Source: Apricaphanius iberus (lineage: Eukaryota; Chordata; Actinopteri; Cyprinodontiformes; Aphaniidae). Taken from it: 64,000 bases of DNA. The notes below the pieces were generated by a model. That model was not told the DNA's origin. It saw nothing but the letters and a program-made list of their open reading frames with translations, and searched no databases. Position numbers and translations under genes: made by a program. The stretch is from the NCBI GenBank assembly GCA_028564705.1, contig JAPXFQ010002758.1, positions 248,001-312,000 on the forward strand, in the 5' to 3' direction. Of the stretch, positions 23,601 to 31,719 are shown one piece after another. Position 1 is the first letter of the stretch, and every line of letters starts with the position of its first letter.

Positions 23601-26600
23601 TTCAGTGAAATTAATCTCAAAAGAATTGTTTAGTGTGCCTATAACTGTGGTACCGGTAGTTTGGCTGAACACATTTTTTCCTGGGTGTGTGATAAAGTTA
23701 CGGCAACCAAATGGTAATTTATTTTAAAGCTTTTAAAAAAATTTTTTGGGGGTTTTAAATAATTGTGTGCGCTTTACATGAATGATGTTATGAGAGAAGC
23801 TTTTTCAAGTAGCAGATGCAGACAGCTCTGAAGCGGCTCCCATGCTTCTCCCATATCGCCTTTTGTAGCAAGCGACACCTGAGGCACAGTTTGGTTGCGC
23901 GAACCGAGAGAATGGAAACATGACCGTCAAAGCTCATCGCTAAAAGACATCTCAACCCGATTTTTTTTTTTTTTAATCAGACGACAATGGACTGGAAATA
24001 CAAGGTACGGTTTCCACCTTTCGGCACGCAGGACGCCACTGAGGAACGGATGATCCCAGGGCATTAACTCCTGTGGGAAAACAAGAGGTTAGAGATTGTT
24101 ACTGAAGCTTGAACTAACGTGCAATAATTAAAGTATCAGGGTAGTCGTGCTTCTAAAAATGAAAAAGAGAGAGAGAGAAAAAAAACACCTACAGCATTAC
24201 GAGGGTTGAGCTTCTTCTTCATGTCTCTCATCATCTGAAAATCTTTTGCTGTTCTGGGGGAGCAAAAGATAAAAGTAACAAGTTATGAGCTAACTGTCTG
24301 CAGGCATTAATTCCTGGCTGTGCGCACCTCTTTCTGCACAGGGTCAATGAGGGCCAGAGCCTATCACAGCATGCATTTGGCTGAAGGCAGGGGAACACCC
24401 TGGACAGGCTGCCAGGCTAACAAGCTCACAATCATTCCTGTGGGTAATTTAGAGCACTCTGGTCCACCTGACTCACATTTTTTTTTTTTTTTTGGACTGT
24501 TTGAGTCGTTTACCGTGTACAGAAAACACTCGTGCAAAATAGGGAACACCAAAAGCCAGAGGCTTTTGAGGGTAGTTAAATCTATTTGTGGAGGTTTTTA
24601 ATGTGTGTATGCTTTAAAAGAAGGCGTACAACGTTACTGTAACTCATCAAGGCAGATATTACATGTTGCTGCAACAATCACTGTGAAACAGGCCTTACCT
24701 CTCTGAAAGTTTGTCTGTTAACAACTGGAGAAAGCTCATCACTGTTTCTGTAAAAGTGGAGAAGAATAAAGTTTAAACTTTCATTAAACCAGGGGCTTGG
24801 CTATTGGGGGGCATGGGGGGGTGGGGGATTAAAACAATTATACTTATAATGATTTGTTAATTTTGAGGCGTGTTGAAGTCATAAATTAAAACAATATAAA
24901 ACGGGGTGACATGTGGATCTTTGCAAGACTTGCTGTGATTAGCTGTTTTTTGAAACATCATGTGAACACAACCCGCACTCTGGCCGTACTCAAGACAATA
25001 CACGCGCCCCACGCGGAAATGACGACACCGCAGGCCGAAATTACAGAATCACCTCGCGACCATACAAATACCAAAACAACGCGATACAAGCATCCCGCAG
25101 CAACACGGCAGATTACAAAACAGCGGGTTTACTAAGACACTCACCGTGTAGATGGCGTCAGGTAGCAGTATGTATACATTCTAGGCTGTCGCTCGCTTTA
25201 TGACGTCGGTACTTCTCACTCCCTTGTCTGTTGGATAACTACAGACTTATTTGTATACCGCCACCTGCTGTTTAGGTTTAGTAAAACACGGGATTCCAGC
25301 ACGTGTCAAATACGTGCCATCTGAACAGAAGAAATTTGCATTTTCTCTGGCTGTATTCTGGCACAGCCACACATGAAAATGGCCTAAGAGTGTAGATTTC
25401 AAACTTACACTTTTTTAACAACTATTAAGTTAATCAGGGCTGTGATGACATTTTTTTTTAAAGTCGATTCTTAATCGATTCTTATACAAATTGTAATAAT
25501 CAAATTAATTCACAATTTAAAAAAGTGGTGTTAATTGTTTAACAGTTTGCCCTTTTTTACAGCAAAAATTCAAAATCAAAGCAGCAGTTTTAAGGCTTAG
25601 TTCTGAAATTGCTTATACAGTTTTTACTTGTAAACTGTTACTTCATTCAATTACAAGTATATAATAAAGATAACAGCTCAAAGAATATTTTTTAATAGCA
25701 CTGGCCCATATCTATATCGAACTGGATCCGATCGATTCTAACTTTACTGAATAAGAATCAAATCGATTCTTAAAATTCTAATTTTTTTTTTCGTCCAAGG
25801 CCCACCTAAAAAGCCATTTCTGGCTACGCCACTGCTTTAAGCTCTACAGGTAAATGTTTTGGACTAAACTAAATTCTTCTATAGCTCTCTAAATGAGTTA
25901 CCTGGAGTTTTGGCCATGGTTCCCTTTAGCGTTCTGTGTCCATAGGATTCATAGCCGACCAGTTTGGCCAGTTTATACCTGCACTTCAGCAGCTCTTCTA
26001 GACACTCCATCAGGTCGCCGTTGGGATAGAGGTAGATCCTGTACGCGATCTCACGCAGCTAGATGGTGGAGAGACAGCAGAGCAGAATTTAGGAAAAGCT
26101 TGAAACCCCCCCCCCCCCAAAAAAAAGGCACGCTTGTAAAGGTTGGCACGACATTAACATTATACAGTAAAGACCAAAAGTTTGGAGACACCTTCTCATT
26201 ATGAGTTTACATTCTTTTCATGACTATTGACATTGTAGATTCTCGCTGAAGGCATCAAAACTATGAATGAACACGTATGGAATTATGTATCACTTTTACA
26301 AAAAAATTGTGAAATAACCTGGCCTCCAAAGTCACCGTACCTGAACCCAGTTGAGATGATTTGGGGTGAGCCTAAGCGCAGAGTGAAGGCAAAAGGGCCA
26401 ACAAGTACGAAGCATCTTTGGGAACTCCTTCAAGACTGTTGGAAAACCATATTGGGTGACTACCTCTTTAAGCTCAAGAGAATGCAAAGCAGTAATCAGA
26501 GAAAAGGGTGGCTACTTTGAGGAATCTAAAATATAATATGTATTCAGTTATTTCACCCTTTTTGTTGAAGTACATACAGTAATTCCATTCATTATGTGTT

Positions 26601-29600
26601 CATTCATAATTTTGATGCCCTTAATTGAGAATCTACAATGTAGTCATGAAAAGAAAGAAAACTCATTGTATGAGAACGTGTGTCCAAACCTTTAGTCTGT
26701 ACTGTATATAACAATGATAATGAAGTATAGCTTTCAATATTATGTCTTATGTGTTATATGTACACATAAAGTCATTACATTATTGTGGTATACAGATATA
26801 TGTATGGAAAAATTACAATTTGGTAAAAAGGTTCAATATAACTTCTCACTCATTTCAGAAAGTCAAACGTATACAGATAGATTCATGAATCTGATGTCTG
26901 ATGAACTGATGTCTCTTCTTCCTCTTGTCATTACCCTATAGATTCCCAAAAGGATCCGGTCAAGTCAGTTTGCTAAAGAATGGCCACTGCCTTAGCATTA
27001 AATACTTTCTGCTAAAAAATCAAATCAGCTGAAAAAAGTTCCTGGTAGATTACAGCAGTGACCGTGGAAACACAGTGGACCAACACCAGCATACGGCGTT
27101 GCACCCTGAATTCTCGCTGACAGTGGAAACGTCACACAGGACTACTTCAGGCAACCTTGACTCTGTTCCTCTCCAGACTCTTTTCCAAATGTAGGCCTGT
27201 CATGATGACAAATTTTGCTTGCCCCAGAAGTTACTGGGATAAACGCCAATATTGTTGTTTTGATACCATTTTACAACAACGTAATAAGAATGCATCAGCA
27301 CCGTCTGAACGATCAACAAACTTTGGAACTTTTGCCACTGGAACCGGAAAACATTTTCAATATTTAATACAAATTAACAAAACAGGAGGAAAAAATGTAT
27401 AAACTCTGCAAACAAAATGTTTCTTTAAAAAAAAATCTCAGACAAAAAACTACTCTTTTGATCCATTCTCTTTGGTGGAAAGAGAGGAAACATGGGAGTA
27501 AAAAAACAAACAAACATTCAAATAGAAATGATTGTGGCTGTAAAATTTACTGAGCTCATTTAAAATTATTGCGCGATCAAATAATTTATTGTGACAGGCC
27601 TATCCAAATGAAATGTAAACTTTGCTTTCATCTGAAAAGAGGACTTTGGACCACTGAGCAACGGCCCAGTTTTGTTTCTCCTTAGCCCAGGTAAGATGAT
27701 TCTGATACTCCCTCTGGTTAGTGGCTTAACATGAGAAATGTGACATATGCAGCTCATGTGTGGGCTTCATCAGGACGTAATGGCTCTTTATGAGCTCACT
27801 TCAGGCTGCGCCTGAAAGGAATTTGCTTAATGGTCCTCTCCCGGCTGCAGGTATCCCTGTTGCTTGTGCACATTTTCCTGGCACATTTTTCCTTCCTTTA
27901 AACTTTTAATGAATCGGAATGAATACAGCAACCTGTGAACAGCCAGCTTCTCTAACAATAACCTTTGTTGGCTCTTAGTGGAGAACGTCCATGACAGTCG
28001 TCTTCAGCACTTAGCTCTTACTGACTAAGACCAGGAGATAATTTAGGTTCAGGAAACCTTTGCAGGTACTTTGAGTTAATTAGCTGATTAGAACATGTTT
28101 CCAAAATGAAACTTTTTCACAATATTCTACGTTTCTGAGACAATAAAGTCAGCGTTTTCTTCATCTGTAAGCCATAATCATGAAAGTCAATAAATAAAAG
28201 TTACATTAATATTCTGAGCTATTTGTAAAGATTCCACATAATTTCAGTTTCTGAAATGTGTGATGAAAAGTATCAAACTTTTTCATGAGATTCTATTTTT
28301 GCCGAAGTACCTGTGTGAGTCTGCAATGCCAAAATAATTCCTAAAAGAGCTAAATGTGTTAGAAATAAATCAAAATATAAGAAAAATATTATATATTTTT
28401 TTTATTTTGTCAAAAAAAATGTATCATGTATAAGAGAATGACCTACTAAGATCAGAAGCTCAGGTGAACTCAGCCTGACTATGGTTTAAATTAGGGGCGG
28501 GGCGCCACCTGTTGAGCAATGAGGGAAATGTACCAGTACATCAGACGATGAACATACCAAGTCATCAGGGGAGTCTGCATGCAATCCTCCAATTTGAATG
28601 AAGCTTCCCTCACTTGCGAAGTGAACGTGCAGATGTTCGGGGATGGCGGACTTTGCGATTCTGTTGGGCACGTGGGAGCCGATGAGAAACTCGTTGTTTA
28701 GATCCAGGAGCTTAACGTGAAGGCCGACGGCCTCTTTCCTCTGCAAAAAAACAGGGCAGGAGGGACAAGAATTAACAGAATGAGTCTGTCGATAACAGCA
28801 TATTAACAAAATACTCACCAGTTTGTCGTCCAGGTGAATTCCACTGATTTCAAAGTCAAACATGAATAACTCGGCCACTCGCCTAAGAGGAAAAAAAAGA
28901 ATGTACCACTTGACCATCCAGGGATACTTTCCCCTTTACAGAGAAGCCACACACAAAAAAAAAACTCAGCAAAATCCCAATAACTGTACTTTGTGTCAGG
29001 GTCCAGCTCTGCCACAACTTTTGGATTGTCCAGTAAGTTCTTCAGGCTCTTGCACAACTCAACGTTAGTGTTCAGCCTGCAAGATAATTTGAGCAATGTT
29101 TAATCATGAATATTTCAGAACGGACAAAACTCTCTTGTTGCTGTAGGCCAGGCAACTTTGTAAAGACATATCCTCCATACTTCTCCACGACGGTGCCAAT
29201 CTCTACGCAGGTCTTTTCTGCTGATTCCCGGTATGCCGGGTCTGGATGGGCCACTTTTATGAAGTCTGCCTGCAAATAAAGAAGACAATCACACTTCCAT
29301 GAGCGTAGAAACAAACACAAGTTGATTGAAAACACAATTAAAACAAGAACAATGAACAAGACAGGAATCCACTATTTCGCTGACTTATTCTGAGATTTGG
29401 AAATGTTTAAGTAACCTTTGGTTTTAGAGCTTCATATGGTGTAAAACAGTCCTGCTAAAACGTTGTTCCGATACCAATTCTTTCCGCCCGAAACCAGTTT
29501 CAATACATGGGGTTTGGGTATCTGCCGATACAGAGTACCGATCCGACTGAGTAGTTGCTGCTCGCATCCTTTAAGAAAACAAACTCCTTGTGCTCCGTCA

Positions 29601-31719
29601 CATGATGCTCAGGAGAATTCTTTATAAGCTTGCTAATGTTATATTTAGCAGCATTTGGACCACCTCTGCAAACGTCAGCCCTCCATATTAGGCAATAGGA
29701 GTTGCGTTCTAGCAATGTGAAAACAACCATCACGCAATATTTCGTCACCGTCAGTGTGTGGTAGGGTTGGGAAGGGGGGAAAAAAATGGTTGAAAACTGC
29801 ATGGTATCGGACTGTATTTAGACAGGGGTGCTTGTCAATACTGATACCTTATTTCATCGCAGTTGTGGCAACTATTTCAGATATGCGTATCTGCTCGACA
29901 CTAGATAAAACGTCCAAAATCTTGTTGGGAAATGGATTGACTTGCTGGGGTCACAGAGGTCCCTGTGTTTAGCTAGCAGTCGATTAGCTCTTTATAACAC
30001 TTGAAATCTCTCCAAACAGCTCACCTCTCAACGCCCCTTTTCCACTAGGGTCGGCTTTGCCCGGACAGAGACGGTTCAGCCTGTATTTAAAGTGTGTCCA
30101 CTACCTTAGTCTGGGGCGGGCTGACCTGTTTTTTTCAGAGTACCTTAAGCTCAGTCCGAATCGGGCCGGGTCAACCCCACACGCCCACCTATGTGTCAGG
30201 TAAACTGATGTCATTCACACTCCAGCCTTCATAGTTGATAACTGCTGATTGGCCTGGTGGTGTTTTATTTGAAGTGATGTCACAGATAATGGTGAAGCAG
30301 GGGTTTCAGCTAAATACATGAAAGTGCGAATATCGGGCCATCAGGGACCACGAAGGCCGAAGTGGGGTGAACCACAAGAACTGGGAGTGCTTTGCAGAAA
30401 TGGACAGCAGTTACACTGATAGATTGGGCTAGATACCGGCTCCAGCATCGGTGTCTGGAACGTCGGAAAACGGGAGATGGATGACTGACTTTTACTGGAG
30501 CTGCTTTGCTAGGCTGAGCCCCACCCACGTCCTCGCCCACTCCTGCGTTCCTGAGATGGCAGCGGAAACTCATCCAGGCTGTTCTGGCCCGGGTTGACCC
30601 GAAAAGGCCAGCCCCAAGCCGACTCCAGTGGAACAGGAGCACTAGATACACAGGACAGAGTAATGCTGATCTCGTGCAGCTAGATGGTGGTATACTCCGT
30701 TTTTTATTATATAGAAACTGGCACTGGTAATTTAATTCAACTAAAGGATTTTATACGCCAACATTTTTACCATTCCGATTGCTAACTCTATGGAAGAATT
30801 TAATCCACATTTTTCTGTCCTGAATTTAAGCACAAATATTGTATTGTATTTTTACTAAAGGTTATTATACTGTAAGAATAGTGAAACCATCTTGAGGTGG
30901 CATGAGTGGCAGCAGCCAGCCCATCACTGCTCCCTGCAGACTTACCTATTTCTAATATGAATTTCACAGAGGCCTTTGAAAACTTTCTGAGTCACCCATG
31001 CCTAATAATGTAAATAAAGGGGCTTAATCCTACAGATAAACTAATATATATACACCTTGTTAACTTTGTAATTTTGTCCTTGATGTACTTATACTATTCT
31101 TATGCTATTTTTATACTTTTTTCTTGTGTGAATCTAAACTATTCTATTACTGTCGAATTTCCCCTTTGTGGGACAATAAAGGATTATTCTACATACCATA
31201 GCCCAGAATACTTCTACCCATTTGGAGTGCTTCTCCTCCCCTGAATCTAGGTACATTTATAAATATCCAACAACAGTTACTACCGGGTGAACTCACCAGA
31301 TCAGCCACTTTGCACAACCCATCTGAGAGCTGGTCGAAACACTCTACAGTCTCCACACCTGGAGAGCAGGAGCAGGCGCTGTGCAGCAGGAGCTCGGTGT
31401 TCTGCAGGGCTGTCCGTGTGGCTGCCTGAAAGCCCGCAGGACAGCTGAGTTCTGGCACTCCAAACAAGCCCTGCAAACCCCCGGGTCACACAATATGTTA
31501 ACACCAACTAAACATCGTTTCTATTTACTGATTACCACACCAAAAACGACCACATTAGGTCATACAAACCACGTTTTTCCCACACAGGTCCAGCCTCCGG
31601 AGAGGTTTGGCATTGAAAGCAGCTCCAACAGAAGACCAGGTGGTAACTTTTCTCCGCACATGTGTCCACAGACTCCTGTTGTCCTTCACCAAGTGAAGCA
31701 GCCTTTGCGATGCAGACAT
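1118..31719 (-). CDS. mipep: Mitochondrial intermediate peptidase, exons 1-18 of about 19 (3'-partial)
   Basis: This M3-family zinc metallopeptidase of the mitochondrial matrix removes an N-terminal octapeptide from imported precursors after the main processing peptidase has cut. Eighteen exons join in phase to 668 codons, starting at the ATG whose complement lies at 31717-31719. The first 30 residues are basic and Ser/Arg-rich, as in a matrix-targeting presequence. The zinc-binding HEMGH motif falls at about residues 483-487 (19648-19662), and the probable third ligand Glu is in the EVPS motif of exon 14. Vertebrate MIPEP is about 710 residues, so roughly 35-45 residues, probably a single exon, are missing beyond position 1. 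Exon sequences match the family throughout. Intron 17 is 15 kb and full of transposons, and intron 18 has a GC donor. No stop or frame break was seen in any exon. Confidence 0.96.
4745..6490 (+). mobile_element. 5'-truncated LINE, L2/CR1 (Jockey) group
   Basis: An uninterrupted reading frame at 4826-6211 encodes about 460 residues of non-LTR reverse transcriptase. Visible motifs include [10 protein letters not shown], the [11 protein letters not shown] block, [16 protein letters not shown] and the catalytic FADDTTV (residues 236-242). A C-terminal LRRLPSG-like region follows. The endonuclease domain normally found N-terminal is missing, so the copy is truncated at its 5' end, the usual result of incomplete target-primed reverse transcription. 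The 3' UTR ends at a short tandem GATTCTG tail (about 6472-6489). The intact frame suggests a fairly recent insertion. No convincing target duplication was found. The exact clade (L2, CR1 or Rex1) is uncertain. Confidence 0.88.
4826..6211 (+). CDS. LINE reverse transcriptase (N-terminally truncated)
   Basis: This is the open part of ORF2 of the LINE. Fingers/palm motifs are complete: DYRPVALTS (about 78-86), FVDFSSAFN (147-155), [11 protein letters not shown] (207-217) and FADD (236-239). The C-terminal part carries the domain typical of Jockey-superfamily ORF2. The frame opens at a TTG codon simply because the 5' part of the element is gone; it is not a genuine start. Without the endonuclease the copy cannot move by itself. 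Confidence 0.85.
   Translation: MTICEQDVRQLFQRQKIKKAQGPDGVSPASLKFCADQLAPIFTQIFNNSLELCEVPSCLKRSTIIPVPKKSPVTGLNDYRPVALTSVVMKSFERLVLTHLKDITDPLLDPLQFAYRSNRSVDDAVNMALHYILHHLDSAGTYARVLFVDFSSAFNTIVPELLHQKLSQLTVPPSTCQWITSFLTDRRQQVKLGKFTSSSRSLSIGAPQGCVLSPLLFSLYTTDCTSRDPSVKLLKFADDTTVIGLIRDGDESVYRKEVEQLVLWCSQNHLELNPLKTVEMTVDFRKRPPSTSPLMILNKPVPTVESFRFLGSTITRDLKWTSHINIIRKKAQQRLYFLRQLRKFNLPQELLIIFYTAIVQSVLTSSISVWFGSVTRQDKDRLQRTVRTAERIIGTDLPSIQDLFRARVRKRARKITSDPSHPGHNLFRLLPSGRRYRALYAKTTRHKNSFFPQAVALTNSV
7547..8167 (+). repeat. 5' LTR of the gypsy element
   Basis: This is a direct repeat of 12371-12991, also 621 bp. It differs at three sites: T/A near 7680, G/A near 8029 and T/C near 8054. It carries an AATAAA-type signal near 8057 and an 11-G run near 7959. 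Identical length and very low divergence point to recent insertion. Confidence 0.95.
8168..8187 (+). promoter_or_regulatory. Putative primer-binding site
   Basis: TGGTGTCAGAAGTGGGAT begins one base after the 5' LTR, where the tRNA primer pairs to start minus-strand DNA synthesis. It starts with TGG, complementary to a tRNA CCA end. I cannot say which tRNA is used. Confidence 0.7.
8198..8393 (+). pseudogene. Remnant gag with one CCHC zinc knuckle
   Basis: Only about 200 bp lie between the LTR and pol, where a complete gag of roughly 1 kb would be expected. One frame is open up to a stop at 8391-8393 and encodes a CX2CX4HX4C zinc knuckle at 8331-8372, the nucleocapsid RNA-binding motif. An ATG at 8198 is in a different frame and stops after 18 codons. 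The simplest reading is that capsid-coding sequence was deleted internally. Pol overlaps this frame end by about 25 bp in another frame. Confidence 0.65.
8369..10399 (+). CDS. pol: Gypsy pol, first part: protease, reverse transcriptase, start of RNase H
   Basis: The frame is 676 codons long and overlaps the gag remnant. The aspartic protease active site is LIDTGAS (about residues 50-56). The reverse transcriptase shows [10 protein letters not shown] (377-386), [12 protein letters not shown] (412-423), [14 protein letters not shown] and the catalytic YLDD (478-481). RNase H begins with [17 protein letters not shown] near residue 627. The frame stops in the RNase H domain after the KKELL motif, and the next frame continues the same domain. 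A single indel between about 10375 and 10390 would explain this. The first codon is TTG, so translation would depend on the gag frame. Confidence 0.9.
   Translation: MPICSGKLEGACTEGQMPAPLPFSIKAPMETNGNSGYLKATIGGCDCNVLIDTGASRSVISKSLWLSLTKGGCDLTSYGGNVTAANGGGMYIVGCWKTVCQLGSLAFLVEFLVSDIPSDEILLGFDFLSKYGTVVDLGKKTFKIMGKVFPLFDVEPSSDPQVVVVETDTVVPPRSEAIISGRTQNNWGDYVQGLLEPSNSLSKHCDLLVARVICKVDQGQLPVRVINVTNDPLILKRGMKVGTLFTDIEVEDEIKGFEQENREPSPWTVESLMNQFGLKERGFAPEEISMVQQLLQQNLSVFSTGDTDLGRTQLISHEIDTGDAAAIKMHPRRVPLHLQQEVTANLNSMLANNIIRPSCSPWAAPVVLVKKKGGGHRFCVDYRKLNDVTRKDAYPLPRIDDALDSLIHARWFSTLDLASGYWQVEVDPKDRHKTAFATRQGLFEFNVLSFGLCNAPSTFQRLMNLILADLQWTVCLVYLDDIIVFGRDFYEHLIRLGKVLEKLRQANLKVKPSKCNLFSTKVHYLGHVISAEGVMPDPAKVDAVRRWPTPTNQTEVQSFLGLASYYRRFVKGFADIARPLHKLVEKGKRFQWGEDCQGAFEKLKTCLTTAPVLTYPDPSKAFILDTDASEVGIGAVLSQAEGEMERVVAYASRALTKQERKYATTKKELLSIGYVH
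10383..12332 (+). CDS. pol: Gypsy pol, second part: end of RNase H, integrase
   Basis: The frame is 649 codons and continues RNase H ([28 protein letters not shown]). The integrase has an HHCC zinc finger (H189, H196, C226, C229) and a DDE core with D258 (VAVDILGPL), D318 (LHSDQGRNF) and E354 ([11 protein letters not shown]). A GPF/Y-type module ([11 protein letters not shown]) sits near the C terminus with HFNRLKP after it. All catalytic residues are present. The purine tract and 3' LTR follow within 40 bp, so there is no env gene. Confidence 0.9.
   Translation: MVTFTKHFKHYLLGKEFILRTDHNSLRWLHNFQGLEGQLARWVEQLASFQYKIIHRPGKLHCNADALSRLPTGNEEVLAGGRTQHQGAGGLRVCSLQESGLRVAQASAVDELHQAQLDDPVLRRIMDCKSSEAVCPEDPELQRFARVWNQLEVRGSKLVRVAPQNSDAASQVQVVLPQSLVHQVLKQLHNVPTGGHLGVQKLQGKIKDRFFWPGWFRDVRSWVRDCAECGSSKVWGGTPRAPLEQSFTSRPFERVAVDILGPLPVTGLKNKYIMVVGDYFSKWTEAFPLPNQEAKTVAKVLTEEWVCRFGTPRSLHSDQGRNFESKLFQELCRLLQIHKSRTSPYHPQSDGLVERFNRTLLAMLMSFVDDNQLNWDALLPYIMLAYRSSVHASTSVTPYKVLFGREIVLPVDIMLNRDSGEPFSSVEEYVTRMKDTLTTVVEAVKRHQCRASVQQKRAYDFRANYQFYSEDERVWVRNKLRKRGVCPKLQRRYTGPFIVVERVTDVLYKLVPEGGGRESVIHFNRLKPCTSSTVAAPLPLGSRGRAGQSLNQEDSQPDISWTLQGSADNVGASGQSDIGKLERHFPGRAEDTGQRRDFCDPTQPNAVELKTGAQASQPEPEDGRHVVLDQRVVRRRRAPVWLKDYETGF
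12357..12370 (+). promoter_or_regulatory. Polypurine tract
   Basis: AAGAAGGGGGATAG immediately precedes the 3' LTR, the usual site for priming plus-strand DNA synthesis. Confidence 0.75.
12371..12991 (+). repeat. 3' LTR of the gypsy element
   Basis: This is a 621-bp direct repeat of 7547-8167. It ends TTTTGATTACA and is followed directly by the target sequence ATATAT. Confidence 0.95.
15060..15170 (-). repeat. Tc1-like transposon scrap
   Basis: The stretch around AAGCATGATGCTGCCACCACC resembles a widespread piece of Tc1-type transposase DNA in fish genomes, read on the minus strand. It is too short to show ends. Confidence 0.4.
16625..17062. mobile_element. MITE-like inverted-repeat element
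   Basis: The left end GGCCACACGTAGCCGGGTAT and the reverse complement of the right end (CATCCACACGTAACCGGATA) are clearly similar, and the interior has no coding potential. The CCACACG...CCGG ends recall PIF/Harbinger-type MITEs in fish. Exact ends and target duplication are unresolved. Confidence 0.5.
17721..19809 (-). CDS. mipep: mipep exons 13-16: catalytic zinc site
   Basis: Exons: 19602-19809 (208 nt), 18942-19051 (110 nt), 18781-18855 (25 codons) and 17721-17837 (39 codons). Exon 13 encodes [10 protein letters not shown] ... [16 protein letters not shown]. The two His and the Glu of HEMGH (19648-19662) are the zinc ligands and general base expected of the M3 family. Exon 14 supplies [14 protein letters not shown], whose Glu is the likely third zinc ligand. 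Exon 15 encodes [17 protein letters not shown] and exon 16 [13 protein letters not shown] ... [10 protein letters not shown]. The acceptor of exon 14 is placed before GAACC because only that choice gives the conserved GTRCATDF reading. All catalytic residues are intact, so the enzyme is presumably active. Confidence 0.95.
18110..18300 (-). pseudogene. Tc1-like transposase fragment
   Basis: The minus strand reads [20 protein letters not shown] and later [14 protein letters not shown], the C-terminal catalytic block of Tc1-like transposases, which end the DDE triad at the Glu of IEH. Only about 60 residues remain. It lies in mipep intron 15 between exons 15 and 16 and cannot be functional. Confidence 0.65.
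20768..21157. mobile_element. MITE-like inverted-repeat element
   Basis: TGGCTGCGTTTACATGCAGC at the left end and the reverse complement of the right end (GACTATGTTTACATGCAGCC) form inverted repeats about 390 bp apart. The interior is non-coding and repeats AACCCGAATAT-like motifs. It lies in mipep intron 12. Confidence 0.55.
21652..26058 (-). CDS. mipep: mipep exons 7-12: central helical region
   Basis: Exons: 25902-26058 (157 nt), 24699-24747 (49 nt), 24193-24253 (61 nt), 24018-24070 (53 nt), 21872-22025 (154 nt) and 21652-21729 (26 codons). Phases are 0/1, 1/2, 2/0, 0/2, 2/0 and 0/0, consistent at every junction. Translation includes [67 protein letters not shown] and [20 protein letters not shown], which align in order with vertebrate MIPEP. 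This part leads directly into the catalytic exon. The exon-10 donor (gtggaa) is weaker than the others but is the only site that keeps the frame. Confidence 0.92.
22726..23322. mobile_element. Inverted-repeat element in mipep intron 10
   Basis: The left arm (about 22726-22773, CAACCCTGTTCCTCGAGGCA ...) is the approximate reverse complement of the right arm (about 23273-23322), both running into GTTTTAGATG on the inside. The arms are nearly 50 bp and imperfect. The interior lacks coding potential. Confidence 0.6.
23334..23556. mobile_element. Second, related short inverted-repeat element
   Basis: TTGTCCAAGTCTAGTCCTGA at the left and the reverse complement of the right end (GGGCCCAATTCCAGTCCTCG) are similar, with arms converging on a GATGCAT/ATGCATG-like core. 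It sits about 10 bp from the preceding element and has related arm sequence. Confidence 0.5.
24340..24470 (+). repeat. Dispersed repeat fragment
   Basis: The run GAGCCTATCACAGCATGC ... CACCCTGGACAGGCTGCCAG is a widespread fish-genome repeat, usually seen as part of a retroposon 3' region. No ends are recognisable. Confidence 0.45.
24790..25834. mobile_element. Candidate decayed hAT-like element
   Basis: The left end CAGGGGCTTGGCTA and the reverse complement of the right end (CAGTGGCGTAGCCA) match at 10 of 14 positions. Flanking octamers cattaaac and ctttaagc match at six of eight. Inside, 25434-25790 is AT-rich with repeated AATCGATTCTT motifs and may be another MITE. The call is tentative. 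Confidence 0.35.
26165..26704 (+). mobile_element. Internally deleted Tc1-like transposon
   Basis: The ends CAGTAAAGACCAAAAGTTTG and the complement of GTCCAAACCTTTAGTCTGTACTG are inverted and flanked by TA on both sides, as expected for Tc1/mariner. The frame at 26263-26520 still encodes a transposase C terminus ([15 protein letters not shown] ... [16 protein letters not shown]). Full-length transposases have about 340 residues, so most of the gene is gone. It lies in mipep intron 6. Confidence 0.75.
26705..28557. other. Remainder of mipep intron 6; no gene seen
   Basis: AT-rich intronic sequence. 27040-27200 resembles part of a dispersed fish repeat, but no ends were found. I see no further exon. 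Confidence 0.5.
28558..31719 (-). CDS. mipep: mipep exons 1-6: presequence and N-terminal helical region
   Basis: Exons read on the minus strand: 31570-31719 (50 codons, ends phase 0), 31297-31470 (58 codons), 29181-29269 (89 nt), 28990-29076 (87 nt), 28819-28882 (64 nt) and 28558-28740 (61 codons). Each is bounded by an AG acceptor and GT donor, and the lengths keep phase across all junctions. The translation runs from [10 protein letters not shown] through [41 protein letters not shown] to [11 protein letters not shown], all recognisable MIPEP segments. Exon 1 carries the likely mitochondrial presequence. The start is chosen because it is the first ATG ahead of a basic, acidic-poor stretch; the true transcription start is not visible. 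Confidence 0.93.
30032..30648. mobile_element. MITE with CCTTTTCCACTAGGGTCGGC-type ends
   Basis: GCCCCTTTTCCACTAGGGTC at the left and the reverse complement of the right end (GCTCCTGTTCCACTGGAGTC, then GGCTT) form long inverted repeats about 615 bp apart. This type of end is common among fish hAT MITEs. No transposase is present. Confidence 0.65.
31120..31190 (+). repeat. 3' tail of a decayed non-LTR retroelement
   Basis: The sequence AATTTCCCCTTTGTGGGACA followed by AATAAAGGATTATTCTA is a typical fish non-LTR retrotransposon 3' end. A related tail in the opposite orientation lies at 51065-51120. Confidence 0.55.

Larger units (their letters stand above)
29270..31296. other. mipep intron 2; repeats only
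   Basis: This intron holds a GATACC-rich decayed repeat (about 29460-29900), a MITE (about 30032-30648) and a LINE/SINE-type tail (about 31120-31190). No coding sequence was recognised. Confidence 0.6.

Noticed and set aside
30310..30651. Minus-strand frame of 113 codons
   Set aside because: It sits entirely inside the MITE at 30032-30648 and has no recognisable domain.
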